DNA from: Chitinophaga ginsengisoli
GTDB lineage: Bacteria; Bacteroidota; Bacteroidia; Chitinophagales; Chitinophagaceae
DNA length: 64,000 nt
Assembly: GCF_003014595.1 (NCBI RefSeq)
Contig: NZ_PYGK01000002.1
Span: 1-64,000, forward strand
Direction of reading: 5' to 3'
The translations under genes were made by a program, and so were the position numbers. Positions 37,861-46,231 of this stretch are shown in pieces; position 1 is the first letter of the stretch; each line of letters starts with the position of its first letter. Under the pieces are notes generated by a model. It made no database searches and had not been told where the DNA came from. It was given only the letters and a program-made list of their open reading frames with translations.

Positions 37861-38427
37861 TTAAGCTTTCTCATAATCAAGCAGTATTACGCCTGATTTC
37901 GACGTAACAGCACCTTTAAGTTTCAAGTTAGTCCTGCCCTTCAGATCTGAAAAAAGCGGCGTTCCTCCTCCCAGTATCACCGGATGCACCGCAAGCAGGT
38001 AATTGTCGACGAGTCCCAGGTTAACAAACGTAGTGATCAGCTTTGCACCGCCATAAAGCCAGATGTCTTTTCCCGGATGTGCTTTTATTTCATTCACCCT
38101 ATCAGCAATATCACCTGTAATATATGCAGCATCCTTACTTCCTGTCGGACGCGTTGAAAAAACATACTTGCTTTTGCTGTGCACATTCTCCCAAAGTCTT
38201 CTTTCTGGCCAAGAGGCATCGGCAGCAGGCTGATATTGCCCCCAGAGATCATAACTCACTCTCCCGTAAAAGATTGTATCGATCCGCGCCAGGAACTCAT
38301 CAAAATGCGATGTAATACCCTCTTCTGAATCTGGTCCATCGTCCATGATGCACCAATCGATTTCCCCATTGGGTCCTTCAATAAAACCGTCCAGTGTTAC
38401 AGCAAGGTTTAAGATCACTTTTCTCAT
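37861..38427 (-). CDS. Dihydrofolate reductase-like (RibD C-terminal domain) protein
   Basis: 188 aa. MRKVILNLAVTLDGFIEGPN is the usual start of the stand-alone RibD_C/DHFR-like family; DTIFYGRVSYDLWGQY, KDIWLYGGAKLITTFVNLGL and HPVILGGGTPLFSDL cover the NADPH-binding and core motifs. These reductases are related to RibD but are not known to act in riboflavin synthesis when alone. No functional partners lie next to it. Confidence 0.88.
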   Translation of the reverse strand: MRKVILNLAVTLDGFIEGPNGEIDWCIMDDGPDSEEGITSHFDEFLARIDTIFYGRVSYDLWGQYQPAADASWPERRLWENVHSKSKYVFSTRPTGSKDAAYITGDIADRVNEIKAHPGKDIWLYGGAKLITTFVNLGLVDNYLLAVHPVILGGGTPLFSDLKGRTNLKLKGAVTSKSGVILLDYEKA

Positions 38428-38650
38428 ATCGTATGGTTTAAGTTTTTATTTCCCCTGCAAGTTGCCGCAAAAATTTTTTTTATTATTAATTTTCTATTAA
38501 CTTACTATTGCAAATAACGCAATTGTCAACCCGCTTTGTTTGTAACTCTGTATACCCAAATTAAATAATCATCCGAAAATTGGTATTAAAGTTTGGTTTT
38601 ACCCCGATGGCTGGAATGCTCTGATTCCTGTTGAAATAATTGTAGATCAT

Positions 38651-41059
38651 ATGTTAAAAATCACCGCAACAATACTGTTCTCTTTCATATTTTATTCCAC
38701 TTATGCGCAGGTGTCTGTTCGGGGAAAAATAACCGACAATAACCAACACCCGATGGCATTTGCGACAATAAGTGTGCAACAGGGAAACATTGTTGTGTAT
38801 AATACATTTACAGACAGTACAGGCCACTATCGCTTCCCGGATATCAAAACAGGTAACTATAAATTCCTCATCCGACCCGGCGCCTTCAGAGATACATCCA
38901 TATCGCTTGTCATTCATGCAGATACAACACTGAATATACAATACGATAAAGTACAAATGCTATCGGAAGTGATAGTACGGTCTAAGAAACCTGTTTTCGA
39001 GCGAACTATCGACCGGTTGCGGTTCAACGTGGCGGGAACAGATCTCGTGTATGGTAACAACATATGGGACGTTGTTGAAAAAACACCACTGATCAACGCC
39101 TCCTCCGACGGTACATTAGAGATCGCCGGTACTTCCGGTGCGATCGTATACATCAACAATAAAAAGAAAATACTGAGCGGCAATGCGCTCAAAAACTACC
39201 TGAGCAGCATTCCTTCTGATAACCTCGAAGCAATCGAAGTGATGACCACTCCGCCCAGTAAATATGATGCGGAAGGCGGCGCCGGTATCATCAATATCAT
39301 CATCAAAAAGAATAAAGAAGAAGGACTGAATGGAAATGCCGTACTCAGTACCCGGCAAAGTGCTGTCAATTCACAGGCGGCAAGTGTATATCTCAATCAT
39401 CGTAAAGGAAAATGGAACATCTATACAGATATCTATGCAGGCAACAGGAAAAGGAAACCGGAATTTAACAAGAACATCTACTACCCTTCCAATGGCACTG
39501 ATAGTCTGGCACAAAGGCACATCAATTCTTCCAATGAGTTCCGTGTGTTATACCCCGGCGCCAGCCTCGGCGCAGATTACCAGCTCAATCGCAACCATGT
39601 GATAGGCCTGTTATTCGACTTCTCCGGCGACTGGCACAAGGAAACACGCGATGCCTACAGTCGCGATTATTATCCGCATGCCGATTCACTACGGTTCACC
39701 AACAACAATGATGATCTCAATTCACAAACATATGCACTGAACTTCAACTACCAGGGAAAACTGGATTCCACAGGCACTACACTCAGTGTGGATGTGGATG
39801 TGCTGGAATACAGATCCGGTAATAAATCACTCAGTAAAACACAAACGCTTGATACGGACACCTATAAGCCCCTGCTAACGAAAGACTGGTTCAGGAGTTC
39901 TTCTCCCCAGGATATCAGCAACAAATCTGTCAAAGCCGATCTGGAATGGCCTATTGGCAAAAAGGCATCGCTTGACCTGGGTGCAAAAATATCATTATCG
40001 TCCATCCACAATGACCTCGTGTTCGAGAACTGGACACCCGACTACACATGGGAGAAGGATTTTACAAGAAGTAATCTCTTCAGATATGATGAAAACGTCA
40101 GCTCTCTGTATGCCATATGGAATAGTGAAATAAACGCACGATGGAGTTATCAGCTGGGTATGAGAGTGGAAAACACGGTCGCCAAAGGATGGCTCAATGG
40201 CTCAAAGGTAGTGAACAGGAATTACACCAACGTCTTTCCTACTGCATTTCTCAAATACACCACCGCGAAAGAACGAACCTATGTACTGGCAGTATCCAGC
40301 AGGATCACCAGGCCTGGTTTCTGGGATGTGAATCCTTTCAGGATGTATACCACCGACCAGACCTATTTTGAAGGGAACCCCTTCCTCATGCCGTCAAAAT
40401 ATTACAGGCAGGAACTCAGTCATACACTGGAAGGTAAAACAGGTACCTACACCTTCCAGCTAGCTGCCAGCCAGCTGCTGGACGAGTTCTATGCACTCCC
40501 CTATAATCCTTCAGGAAATATCATTGCCAATAAAAAAACAAACTATGGAAATAAATACAGCTATTCAGGCGCAATGGTGTATTACAATAAACTGCTGCCC
40601 TGGTGGACTTTATCAGGGTCCCTGCTGACAGGCTATGTCATTTCCAGGGGGAAATATGCAGACAGTGTCGACATTAACAATGAATCTTTCCTGCTGAGTC
40701 TCTCGGCTAACCAGACCTTTACTATATCGAAGAAAAGAGGTCTCTCCTGTACGGTGATCGCGAAGAACACATTCCCTGTGACCATCGTCAATACAAAGAT
40801 CTCCAACAGGCTGGAAACAGAGATCAGACTGCGGAAATCCATTCAGAATTTCAATATTGTACTATCTGCACAGGACCTGTTCAAAAGCAATATGGACAGA
40901 TACAATATTATGCTGGACGGCCTGCGGATCATCGACAAAAACTATCACGATACGCGCAGTGTAGCGCTATCGGTAAGCTATAATTTCGGCAAGTCGACTG
41001 TAAAGAGTAAAAGAGACCGGGATACCGGAAATGATGACGTAAAAGGAAGAATTATGTAG
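38651..41059 (+). CDS. TonB-dependent receptor-like outer-membrane beta-barrel protein
   Basis: 802 aa with a signal peptide ending STYAQ. An N-terminal carboxypeptidase-regulatory-like domain lies at about 22-100 (VRGKITDNNQHPMAFATISV, DSTGHYRFPDIKTGNYKF). The plug includes LSEVIVRSKKPVFERTIDRL and AGIINIIIKKN. The barrel region (TAFLKYTTAKERTYVLAVSS, RITRPGFWDVNPF) matches the outer membrane beta-barrel family common in Bacteroidota beside TonB plugs. No SusD partner is present. It is 132 bp upstream of the RiPP-like precursor on the same strand, so it might take part in peptide export, uptake or self-recognition, but a general receptor is equally possible. Confidence 0.85.
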   Translation: MLKITATILFSFIFYSTYAQVSVRGKITDNNQHPMAFATISVQQGNIVVYNTFTDSTGHYRFPDIKTGNYKFLIRPGAFRDTSISLVIHADTTLNIQYDKVQMLSEVIVRSKKPVFERTIDRLRFNVAGTDLVYGNNIWDVVEKTPLINASSDGTLEIAGTSGAIVYINNKKKILSGNALKNYLSSIPSDNLEAIEVMTTPPSKYDAEGGAGIINIIIKKNKEEGLNGNAVLSTRQSAVNSQAASVYLNHRKGKWNIYTDIYAGNRKRKPEFNKNIYYPSNGTDSLAQRHINSSNEFRVLYPGASLGADYQLNRNHVIGLLFDFSGDWHKETRDAYSRDYYPHADSLRFTNNNDDLNSQTYALNFNYQGKLDSTGTTLSVDVDVLEYRSGNKSLSKTQTLDTDTYKPLLTKDWFRSSSPQDISNKSVKADLEWPIGKKASLDLGAKISLSSIHNDLVFENWTPDYTWEKDFTRSNLFRYDENVSSLYAIWNSEINARWSYQLGMRVENTVAKGWLNGSKVVNRNYTNVFPTAFLKYTTAKERTYVLAVSSRITRPGFWDVNPFRMYTTDQTYFEGNPFLMPSKYYRQELSHTLEGKTGTYTFQLAASQLLDEFYALPYNPSGNIIANKKTNYGNKYSYSGAMVYYNKLLPWWTLSGSLLTGYVISRGKYADSVDINNESFLLSLSANQTFTISKKRGLSCTVIAKNTFPVTIVNTKISNRLETEIRLRKSIQNFNIVLSAQDLFKSNMDRYNIMLDGLRIIDKNYHDTRSVALSVSYNFGKSTVKSKRDRDTGNDDVKGRIM

Positions 41060-41191
41060 TAACCCAACACCCCCGAATCCATCTGCTTTACTGGTGCTTC
41101 TTTAGTTTCATTTTTAATCCCAATAAATGAAAGGGCAATTGCCATGTCCTTACTGATGGCACATTTTTCATTTCTTTAAACCTCAAATTTT

Positions 41192-41401
41192 ATGAAGAAA
41201 AAAACCAGGATCGCATCACAACCTGAACAGAAAAGCATCATCGATGAAGCACTGAAGTCCTCAGAAAATGAGCAACTTGACCTCTACAAAGCTATTTTCG
41301 GTGGCATAGGTGCTGACTGCCCTGTTGTTGCCGTTAGCAATCTGCGTTCAAGAGCATCTGCTTACGATAAGCACGATACTTTCCTGCAGGCAATTGGTTA
41401 A
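41192..41401 (+). CDS. Candidate RiPP precursor peptide with double-glycine leader
   Basis: 69 aa. The leader is charged and helical (SIIDEALKSSENEQLDLYKA) and ends IFGG at residues 35-38, with hydrophobic residues at -4 (Ile35) and -7 (Tyr32) relative to the cut, as expected for C39 peptidases. The predicted core of 31 aa begins IGADCPVVAV and ends in YDKHDTFLQAIG; aromatic residues occur every third position (Tyr58, His61, Phe64), and a single Cys is at 43. A strong hairpin follows the gene, then a radical SAM maturase 68 bp away and a C39 ABC exporter at the end of the cluster. No database family was recognised; the assignment rests on context plus the GG site. Confidence 0.75.
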   Translation: MKKKTRIASQPEQKSIIDEALKSSENEQLDLYKAIFGGIGADCPVVAVSNLRSRASAYDKHDTFLQAIG

Positions 41402-41413
41402 TTAACCAGATGT

Positions 41414-41445
41414 ATAGCCAATCTATCAGCAGATAGATTGGCTAT
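41414..41445 (+). terminator. Perfect 14-bp hairpin between precursor and maturase genes
   Basis: ATAGCCAATCTATC / GATAGATTGGCTAT with an AGCA loop, 12 bp after the precursor stop. No long T-run. This placing is typical of RiPP operons, where partial termination or mRNA protection gives more precursor than enzyme. Confidence 0.7.
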
Positions 41446-41469
41446 TTACACCTCAACCCCGTTTCTACT

Positions 41470-42723
41470 ATGAAAAAGATAAGCTCATTCGTGCTCAAGA
41501 TTGCCAGCCGCTGTAACCTCAACTGTTCATACTGCTACATGTATAACCTGGGCGACAAGACCTATATGAATCAGCCAAAATTCATGTCTATCGACACCAT
41601 CACGGCACTGGCAGAAAGACTACGGTCATATTGCAACGCGGCAGATATACAGTTTGTCCAGATCGTTTTCCATGGAGGGGAACCGCTGCTGCTGAGTAAA
41701 GAATTTTTCAGGGAAAGCATTGAGATCTTTACCAGCACCTGCCCCGATATTGAATTCTCTTATACTATCCAGACCAATGGCGTACAGCTGGACAACGACT
41801 GGTATCATTTCTTCAATGAATACCAGGTGAAGATAGGCATCAGCTTTGATGGCCCACGGCAACAACATGACAAGTACCGGAGGTTCCATAATGGGAAAGG
41901 CTCTTACGATGATGTAGCGACAGCCGTACGACTGGGGAAAGACAATGGTCTCGCCGGTATACTGATGGTATTAAACACGGATATTCCACCAGCAGATTTT
42001 TATAACGAGATCAAACAACTGGGCGTCAGAAACCTGAACCTCTTATTCCCTGATGGTCACCATAGCAAACTGCCCGGCGGATTTGATATGAAGCGGCTTT
42101 CCGAAGCAGGATACACCCCGTATGCAGACTGGCTGATCGCTTTGTTTGTACTATGGAAAAAGGATAAGAGCAGACCCACCATCCGGCTTTTTGAAAACAT
42201 TATCGCATTGCTGATGGGCAATGAGCAGATCGGCAATCAGGCCATGGGAAAAAAAACCAATGGTGTTGCCGTCATAGAAACAAATGGCGGAATAGAGGTA
42301 GTCGATTCATTAAGGGCCTGTTATGAAGGCATCACCAGGAACAATCTGAATGTACATACCGGGAAGATAGAAGATCTATTTGGAGATGATGTATTTGAAC
42401 TGTTCTACAACTCCCATGAAATGGTTTGCGAGCAGTGTCTCAACTGCCCCGTCTATGACATCTGCGGCGGTGGTTTCCTTGGCAACCGTTTCTCCGAAGC
42501 CAACGGATTTGATAATCCCACTATCTACTGTAAAGATATTATCCGCCTGGTCAGTTTCCTGCAGAACGATATATTGGAAAGCCTTCCTCCTGACACGGTT
42601 GACCGGATAGGTATTGAGAAAATGTCTTACGAGGAAGTATTGGAAGAACTGAAAAGGCCCGCTGACATCCCGATAGACAACAGTGTAAAACAAAAATTAA
42701 TCTCATTCAAACAACTATCATGA
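41470..42723 (+). CDS. Radical SAM/SPASM peptide maturase
   Basis: 417 aa. The SAM cluster motif is CxxxCxxC at Cys15, Cys19 and Cys22 (ASRCNLNCSYCYMYNLGD). FHGGEPLLL and ISFDGPRQQHDKYRRF follow the usual order of peptide-modifying enzymes. The C-terminal SPASM region holds Cys284, Cys320, Cys323, Cys326, Cys332 and Cys354 (CEQCLNCPVYDICGGGF), enough for auxiliary Fe-S clusters. The overall pattern resembles the FxsB/GrrM/HxsB group, several of which form crosslinks between an aromatic residue and a residue two places later. It follows the precursor by 68 bp and overlaps the next gene by 4 bp, so it almost certainly works on that peptide. Product chemistry is inference. Confidence 0.92.
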   Translation: MKKISSFVLKIASRCNLNCSYCYMYNLGDKTYMNQPKFMSIDTITALAERLRSYCNAADIQFVQIVFHGGEPLLLSKEFFRESIEIFTSTCPDIEFSYTIQTNGVQLDNDWYHFFNEYQVKIGISFDGPRQQHDKYRRFHNGKGSYDDVATAVRLGKDNGLAGILMVLNTDIPPADFYNEIKQLGVRNLNLLFPDGHHSKLPGGFDMKRLSEAGYTPYADWLIALFVLWKKDKSRPTIRLFENIIALLMGNEQIGNQAMGKKTNGVAVIETNGGIEVVDSLRACYEGITRNNLNVHTGKIEDLFGDDVFELFYNSHEMVCEQCLNCPVYDICGGGFLGNRFSEANGFDNPTIYCKDIIRLVSFLQNDILESLPPDTVDRIGIEKMSYEEVLEELKRPADIPIDNSVKQKLISFKQLS

Positions 42724-43562
42724 TGGAACTTAAAAAAGGAATCGGCTTATACAGCAAGCTGCCCGGGATTAATGAACAGTTGTACATTAATGAAGGAACA
42801 ATCCCCGCTACAGCAGATACCGGGCTTTATTACAATCCCGGTTCATATATACCCCGGCATGGATGGAGACACCTACAACCTGCCGAATCAAAGTTATTAA
42901 TCAGCCATGTTGCTGACGATACAGACTTCAGTAAAAGCATCTATGTAGGTGATATTCCGGATAATCTAAAGACCTCCTTTGCCACACTTGGCCTGGACCA
43001 GGTGAAAGAGCTGGATAAGGTCTATCCTACTTTAAAAGAGAACGAAGGCATCGTGAAGCAGATAACAGATGAACTGGATGTTTTTCTACGTCCATTGTCG
43101 GCGAACAGGAACTATAAGTTTCACCGTATCACGAGGGCGATGCCCAACCGTGAAACCATTACCTGTCATTATATCGACGAGCAGTTTATTTATATCGGCT
43201 TACATATCGATCAGAGCAAACGTTTCACGGCGCATACTGCGTATAAGTCAGGCAACCGTATCTCCATCAATCTCAGCAAAGAGAACCGCTTTCTGGCTTT
43301 CATTAATCTTTCTATGCGACAGGTAGTGAATATGCTGAGAGACAAGATGGACGTGGCGGAGGTGAACCCTGATAACATCGCCTATCATTTCTTCAAACAC
43401 TACCCGGATTACCCCACTATTAAAATTGAGATCAAACCTTATCAGTATTACATAGCGCCTACGGATAATTTCTTTCATGATGCCACCACATTAGGCAACA
43501 AGGAAATAGATGTAACGATTGTGTACACGGGTGTTTTTGACACGGTCCATTTAAATAACTAG
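42720..43562 (+). CDS. Candidate RiPP tailoring enzyme, paralogue 1 of 4
   Basis: 280 aa, overlapping the maturase stop by 4 bp (ATGATG; the second ATG at 42723 is equally good). I do not recognise the family. It shares with the next three genes the start KKGIGLYSKLP, FHRITRAMPN, the HxD at His162/Asp164 (YIGLHIDQSK), NRISINLSKENRFLAFINLS, and the end KPYQYYIAPTDNFFHDATT with His253. HxD plus a distal His about 90 residues later suggests the Fe(II) site of a jelly-roll oxygenase. This is the most divergent copy: HID for HND, HDATT for HDGST, and a shorter N-terminal half, so it may act on another residue or have a separate role. Confidence 0.8.
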   Translation: MMELKKGIGLYSKLPGINEQLYINEGTIPATADTGLYYNPGSYIPRHGWRHLQPAESKLLISHVADDTDFSKSIYVGDIPDNLKTSFATLGLDQVKELDKVYPTLKENEGIVKQITDELDVFLRPLSANRNYKFHRITRAMPNRETITCHYIDEQFIYIGLHIDQSKRFTAHTAYKSGNRISINLSKENRFLAFINLSMRQVVNMLRDKMDVAEVNPDNIAYHFFKHYPDYPTIKIEIKPYQYYIAPTDNFFHDATTLGNKEIDVTIVYTGVFDTVHLNN

Positions 43563-43565
43563 TGT

Positions 43566-44450
43566 ATGAAAATGATCAGGGGTATCCGGCTGCACAACCA
43601 GACTGCTGATGGGCACACCATCGTTTCCATTAACACAGGTGTTCTGCACCATGCCGGTCAGGAGAAACAGGCAGTGAACTATGAAGGACTTTCCTTTGTG
43701 CCCGGCTTTGAAGAGGGCGCCTTCCTGCCAAAAAAGAACTGGCGGTCGCTAAACAGTACAGAACTAAACATACTAAAGCCCGTGGGCAAACATGATATTG
43801 GCAAAACGATCTGTATAGGAGAAATTCCTGACGAGCTCAAAACGCTGTTCGAACAATTGCACCTGGACACCTGCAGGAACAGGGAGGATGTCTTTGCAAG
43901 ATTCAGAGAGCATCCAACAATTACGACAGCTATCAATACATTGACAGATCAGTTCCTGCAAAGCAAATCCAACGGGCATCCATATAAGTTCCACTACCTG
44001 GGCACCAATCTGCCAGACCTGGAAGTAACAGCCTGCGATACGACGGTGATGCGGACGGGTTATACAGAGCAGGATAAGAAGTACATGGGTATTCATAACG
44101 ATGGTACCGAGTATGTGTCTCCTTACCAGTTACATAAACTGGGGAACAGGCTGACGATCAACCTTGGCAGGGAGCCCCGCTCCTTCCTGTTCCTGAACCT
44201 CACTATGGTGCAGGCGCTCAATAAGCTGAAGCAGGTCATAGATGTAGATGAACATAAGATAGATATCATCAATATCGCTGACTACTTCTTTAAATATTTC
44301 CCGGATTATCCGGTGGTAAAGATCACACAACATCCGTATCAATATTACATCGCCCCAACAGATAATTGTTTCCATGACGGATCAACACTGGGAATGAAGT
44401 CGCTGGATATCATCCTGGTATATTTCGGCATGTTCACCTGTAAGATGTAA
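43566..44450 (+). CDS. Candidate RiPP tailoring enzyme, paralogue 2 of 4
   Basis: 294 aa, three bases after paralogue 1. HxD at His177/Asp179 (MGIHNDGTEYV), then LGNRLTINLGREPRSFLFLN, a helical part (MVQALNKLKQVIDVDEHKID), YFFKYFPDYPVVKI, and distal His270 in APTDNCFHDGSTLG. The strand pattern around NRLTINLG and the HxD...H order are what I would expect of a double-stranded beta-helix oxygenase, but no Arg or Lys at the usual 2-oxoglutarate position after the distal His is conserved among the four copies. The family could therefore use another co-substrate or none. Ends with VYFGMFTCKM. Confidence 0.8.
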   Translation: MKMIRGIRLHNQTADGHTIVSINTGVLHHAGQEKQAVNYEGLSFVPGFEEGAFLPKKNWRSLNSTELNILKPVGKHDIGKTICIGEIPDELKTLFEQLHLDTCRNREDVFARFREHPTITTAINTLTDQFLQSKSNGHPYKFHYLGTNLPDLEVTACDTTVMRTGYTEQDKKYMGIHNDGTEYVSPYQLHKLGNRLTINLGREPRSFLFLNLTMVQALNKLKQVIDVDEHKIDIINIADYFFKYFPDYPVVKITQHPYQYYIAPTDNCFHDGSTLGMKSLDIILVYFGMFTCKM

Positions 44451-44467
44451 CACAAACCTTTTTGAAT

Positions 44468-45349
44468 ATGATGCAATTAAAAAAAGGGATCACTATCCAT
44501 AACAAGTTGCCGGAGCGCTATGATGCCCTGAGCATCAATTCCGGTACCGTTTACCATACAGAACAGGAAGCGCCGCCTGTTAATTTTCAGGGACTTCATT
44601 ACACTCCCCGGTACATTGATGGCGCCTATGTGATCAAAAGAGACTGGCGGCCGCTGAATGGAGATGAGATCAGGTGTCTGCAGGCGAATGGTCAACGCAC
44701 TGATTATAGCACCATCTACCTGGGAGACATTCCTGAGCAGCTGAAAGACCTTTTCCAATCACTCTCTTTAAACGGTGCCGGCAACAGGGACGAAGTAATG
44801 GAAAAACTGGCAGCAAGCCCGGAGAAGACAAAAGCACTCAGTGAACAGATCAATGCCTTCTTGCAACCACTAGCCAATCAACAGCCCTTCAAATTCCATT
44901 GTATAGGCATTAATTTCCCCAATATTGAGCTGGTGGCCTGTAATACAACCAGACTACCAGCAGGCTACAAACCGCAGGATATCAGGTATATGGGCATGCA
45001 TAATGATGGCACCAGAGATATGACCATCTATACCGCCAATAAAGCAGGCAACAGGATCTCTATCAATATTGGTGAGGAAAGCAGGTCATTCCTGTTTGTA
45101 AACCTCTCTATGGTACAGGCCATCAATATGCTGAAGAAGAAAATAGATATTGCGGAACATAATGTCAACATCGCCAACATCGGCCGCTTCTTCTTTCAGT
45201 ATTACCCGGATTATCCGGTGATAAAGATCCGGCAAAAACCCTATCAGTACTATATCGCACCAACAGATAATTGCTTCCATGATGGTTCTACATTGGGTAG
45301 TTCCACGCTGGATGTTACCATGGTCTATTTTGGCAACTTTCAATATTAA
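44468..45349 (+). CDS. Candidate RiPP tailoring enzyme, paralogue 3 of 4
   Basis: 293 aa from ATG at 44468 (MMQLKKGITIHNKLP); ATG at 44471 would also serve. It is 17 bp after paralogue 2. Conserved sites: INSGTVYH near residue 22, HxD at His178/Asp180 (MGMHNDGTRDM), NRISINIGEESRSFLFVNLS and distal His271 (TDNCFHDGSTLG). Paralogues 2, 3 and 4 share the invariant blocks HNDGT and PTDNCFHDGSTLG, so they are recent relatives under selection, not decayed copies. Confidence 0.8.
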   Translation: MMQLKKGITIHNKLPERYDALSINSGTVYHTEQEAPPVNFQGLHYTPRYIDGAYVIKRDWRPLNGDEIRCLQANGQRTDYSTIYLGDIPEQLKDLFQSLSLNGAGNRDEVMEKLAASPEKTKALSEQINAFLQPLANQQPFKFHCIGINFPNIELVACNTTRLPAGYKPQDIRYMGMHNDGTRDMTIYTANKAGNRISINIGEESRSFLFVNLSMVQAINMLKKKIDIAEHNVNIANIGRFFFQYYPDYPVIKIRQKPYQYYIAPTDNCFHDGSTLGSSTLDVTMVYFGNFQY

Positions 45350-45352
45350 TGT

Positions 45353-46231
45353 ATGCGTCTGAAACAAGGCATAAGATTACACAGCCTCTTACCGGAGGGA
45401 TATGATGCTGTTTTCATTAACTCGGGTACCTCGCCTTATCAGGAACAGGTACTGGCAGAAGTAGACTTCCAGGACTGGCATTTTACGCCCCTCTTTGAAG
45501 ACGATGCCTATCTGCCGAAGAAAGACTGGCGAAAGATGAATCCGCAGGAGGCATCTATTATCTGCTCCAAAACAACACGTAAAGATTACAACACCATCTT
45601 TACAGGTTATATTCCCGAAGAGCTACAGGACACTATCAGGCAACTCGGACTGGAACAGTCACAAAACCGGGAGGAAGTGATGCAAAAGTTCAGGGATCAT
45701 CCTGCTACAGTTCAACAGCTCAATACAAAGATGCAGCAGTTCCTGACGACTGTGGCAGATAACAAGCCCTTTCACTTTCACTGTATAGCTGCCAATCTGC
45801 CCAACCTGGAAATGGTAGCCTGTGATATTACACGGTTGCGTGAGAACTTTACTGTACCAGAGAAAAGGTATATAGGACTGCATAATGATGGTACGCAGTT
45901 TATGACCCTGCATACTACGCATAAAGCGGGCAACCGTATCACTATTAACCTTGGTAAACAATCGAGGATATTTTACTTCGTAAACCTCACCATGATACAG
46001 GCATTGAACATGCTGGCGAAAAAGATCGATGTGAAAGAGCAGGGTATCAATATCCATAACGTGTCTGCACATTTCTTTAAACATTACCCGGAGTATCCCG
46101 TCATCAAGTTCATTCAACAACCTTATCAGTATTACATTGCCCCGACTGATAACTGCTTTCATGACGGATCAACGCTGGGCAATACGGTATTAGACATCAA
46201 CATGGTTTATTTTGGAACTTTCAGATGCTGA
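45353..46231 (+). CDS. Candidate RiPP tailoring enzyme, paralogue 4 of 4
   Basis: 292 aa, three bases after paralogue 3 and overlapping the exporter gene by 7 bp. HxD at His177/Asp179 (IGLHNDGTQFM), NRITINLGKQSRIFYFVNLT, ITAHFF-equivalent VSAHFFKHYPEYPVIKF and distal His270 (TDNCFHDGSTLG). The N-terminal part includes INSGTSPYQEQV and DWRKMNP, equivalent to DWRPLN in paralogue 3. Translational overlap on both sides supports a single polycistronic message with matched amounts of all copies. Confidence 0.8.
   Translation: MRLKQGIRLHSLLPEGYDAVFINSGTSPYQEQVLAEVDFQDWHFTPLFEDDAYLPKKDWRKMNPQEASIICSKTTRKDYNTIFTGYIPEELQDTIRQLGLEQSQNREEVMQKFRDHPATVQQLNTKMQQFLTTVADNKPFHFHCIAANLPNLEMVACDITRLRENFTVPEKRYIGLHNDGTQFMTLHTTHKAGNRITINLGKQSRIFYFVNLTMIQALNMLAKKIDVKEQGINIHNVSAHFFKHYPEYPVIKFIQQPYQYYIAPTDNCFHDGSTLGNTVLDINMVYFGTFRC

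Noticed and set aside
38651..41059. TonB receptor as proven member of the RiPP cluster
   Set aside because: Only distance and strand support it; no sequence link was found, so it was kept as an inference and not included in the cluster call.
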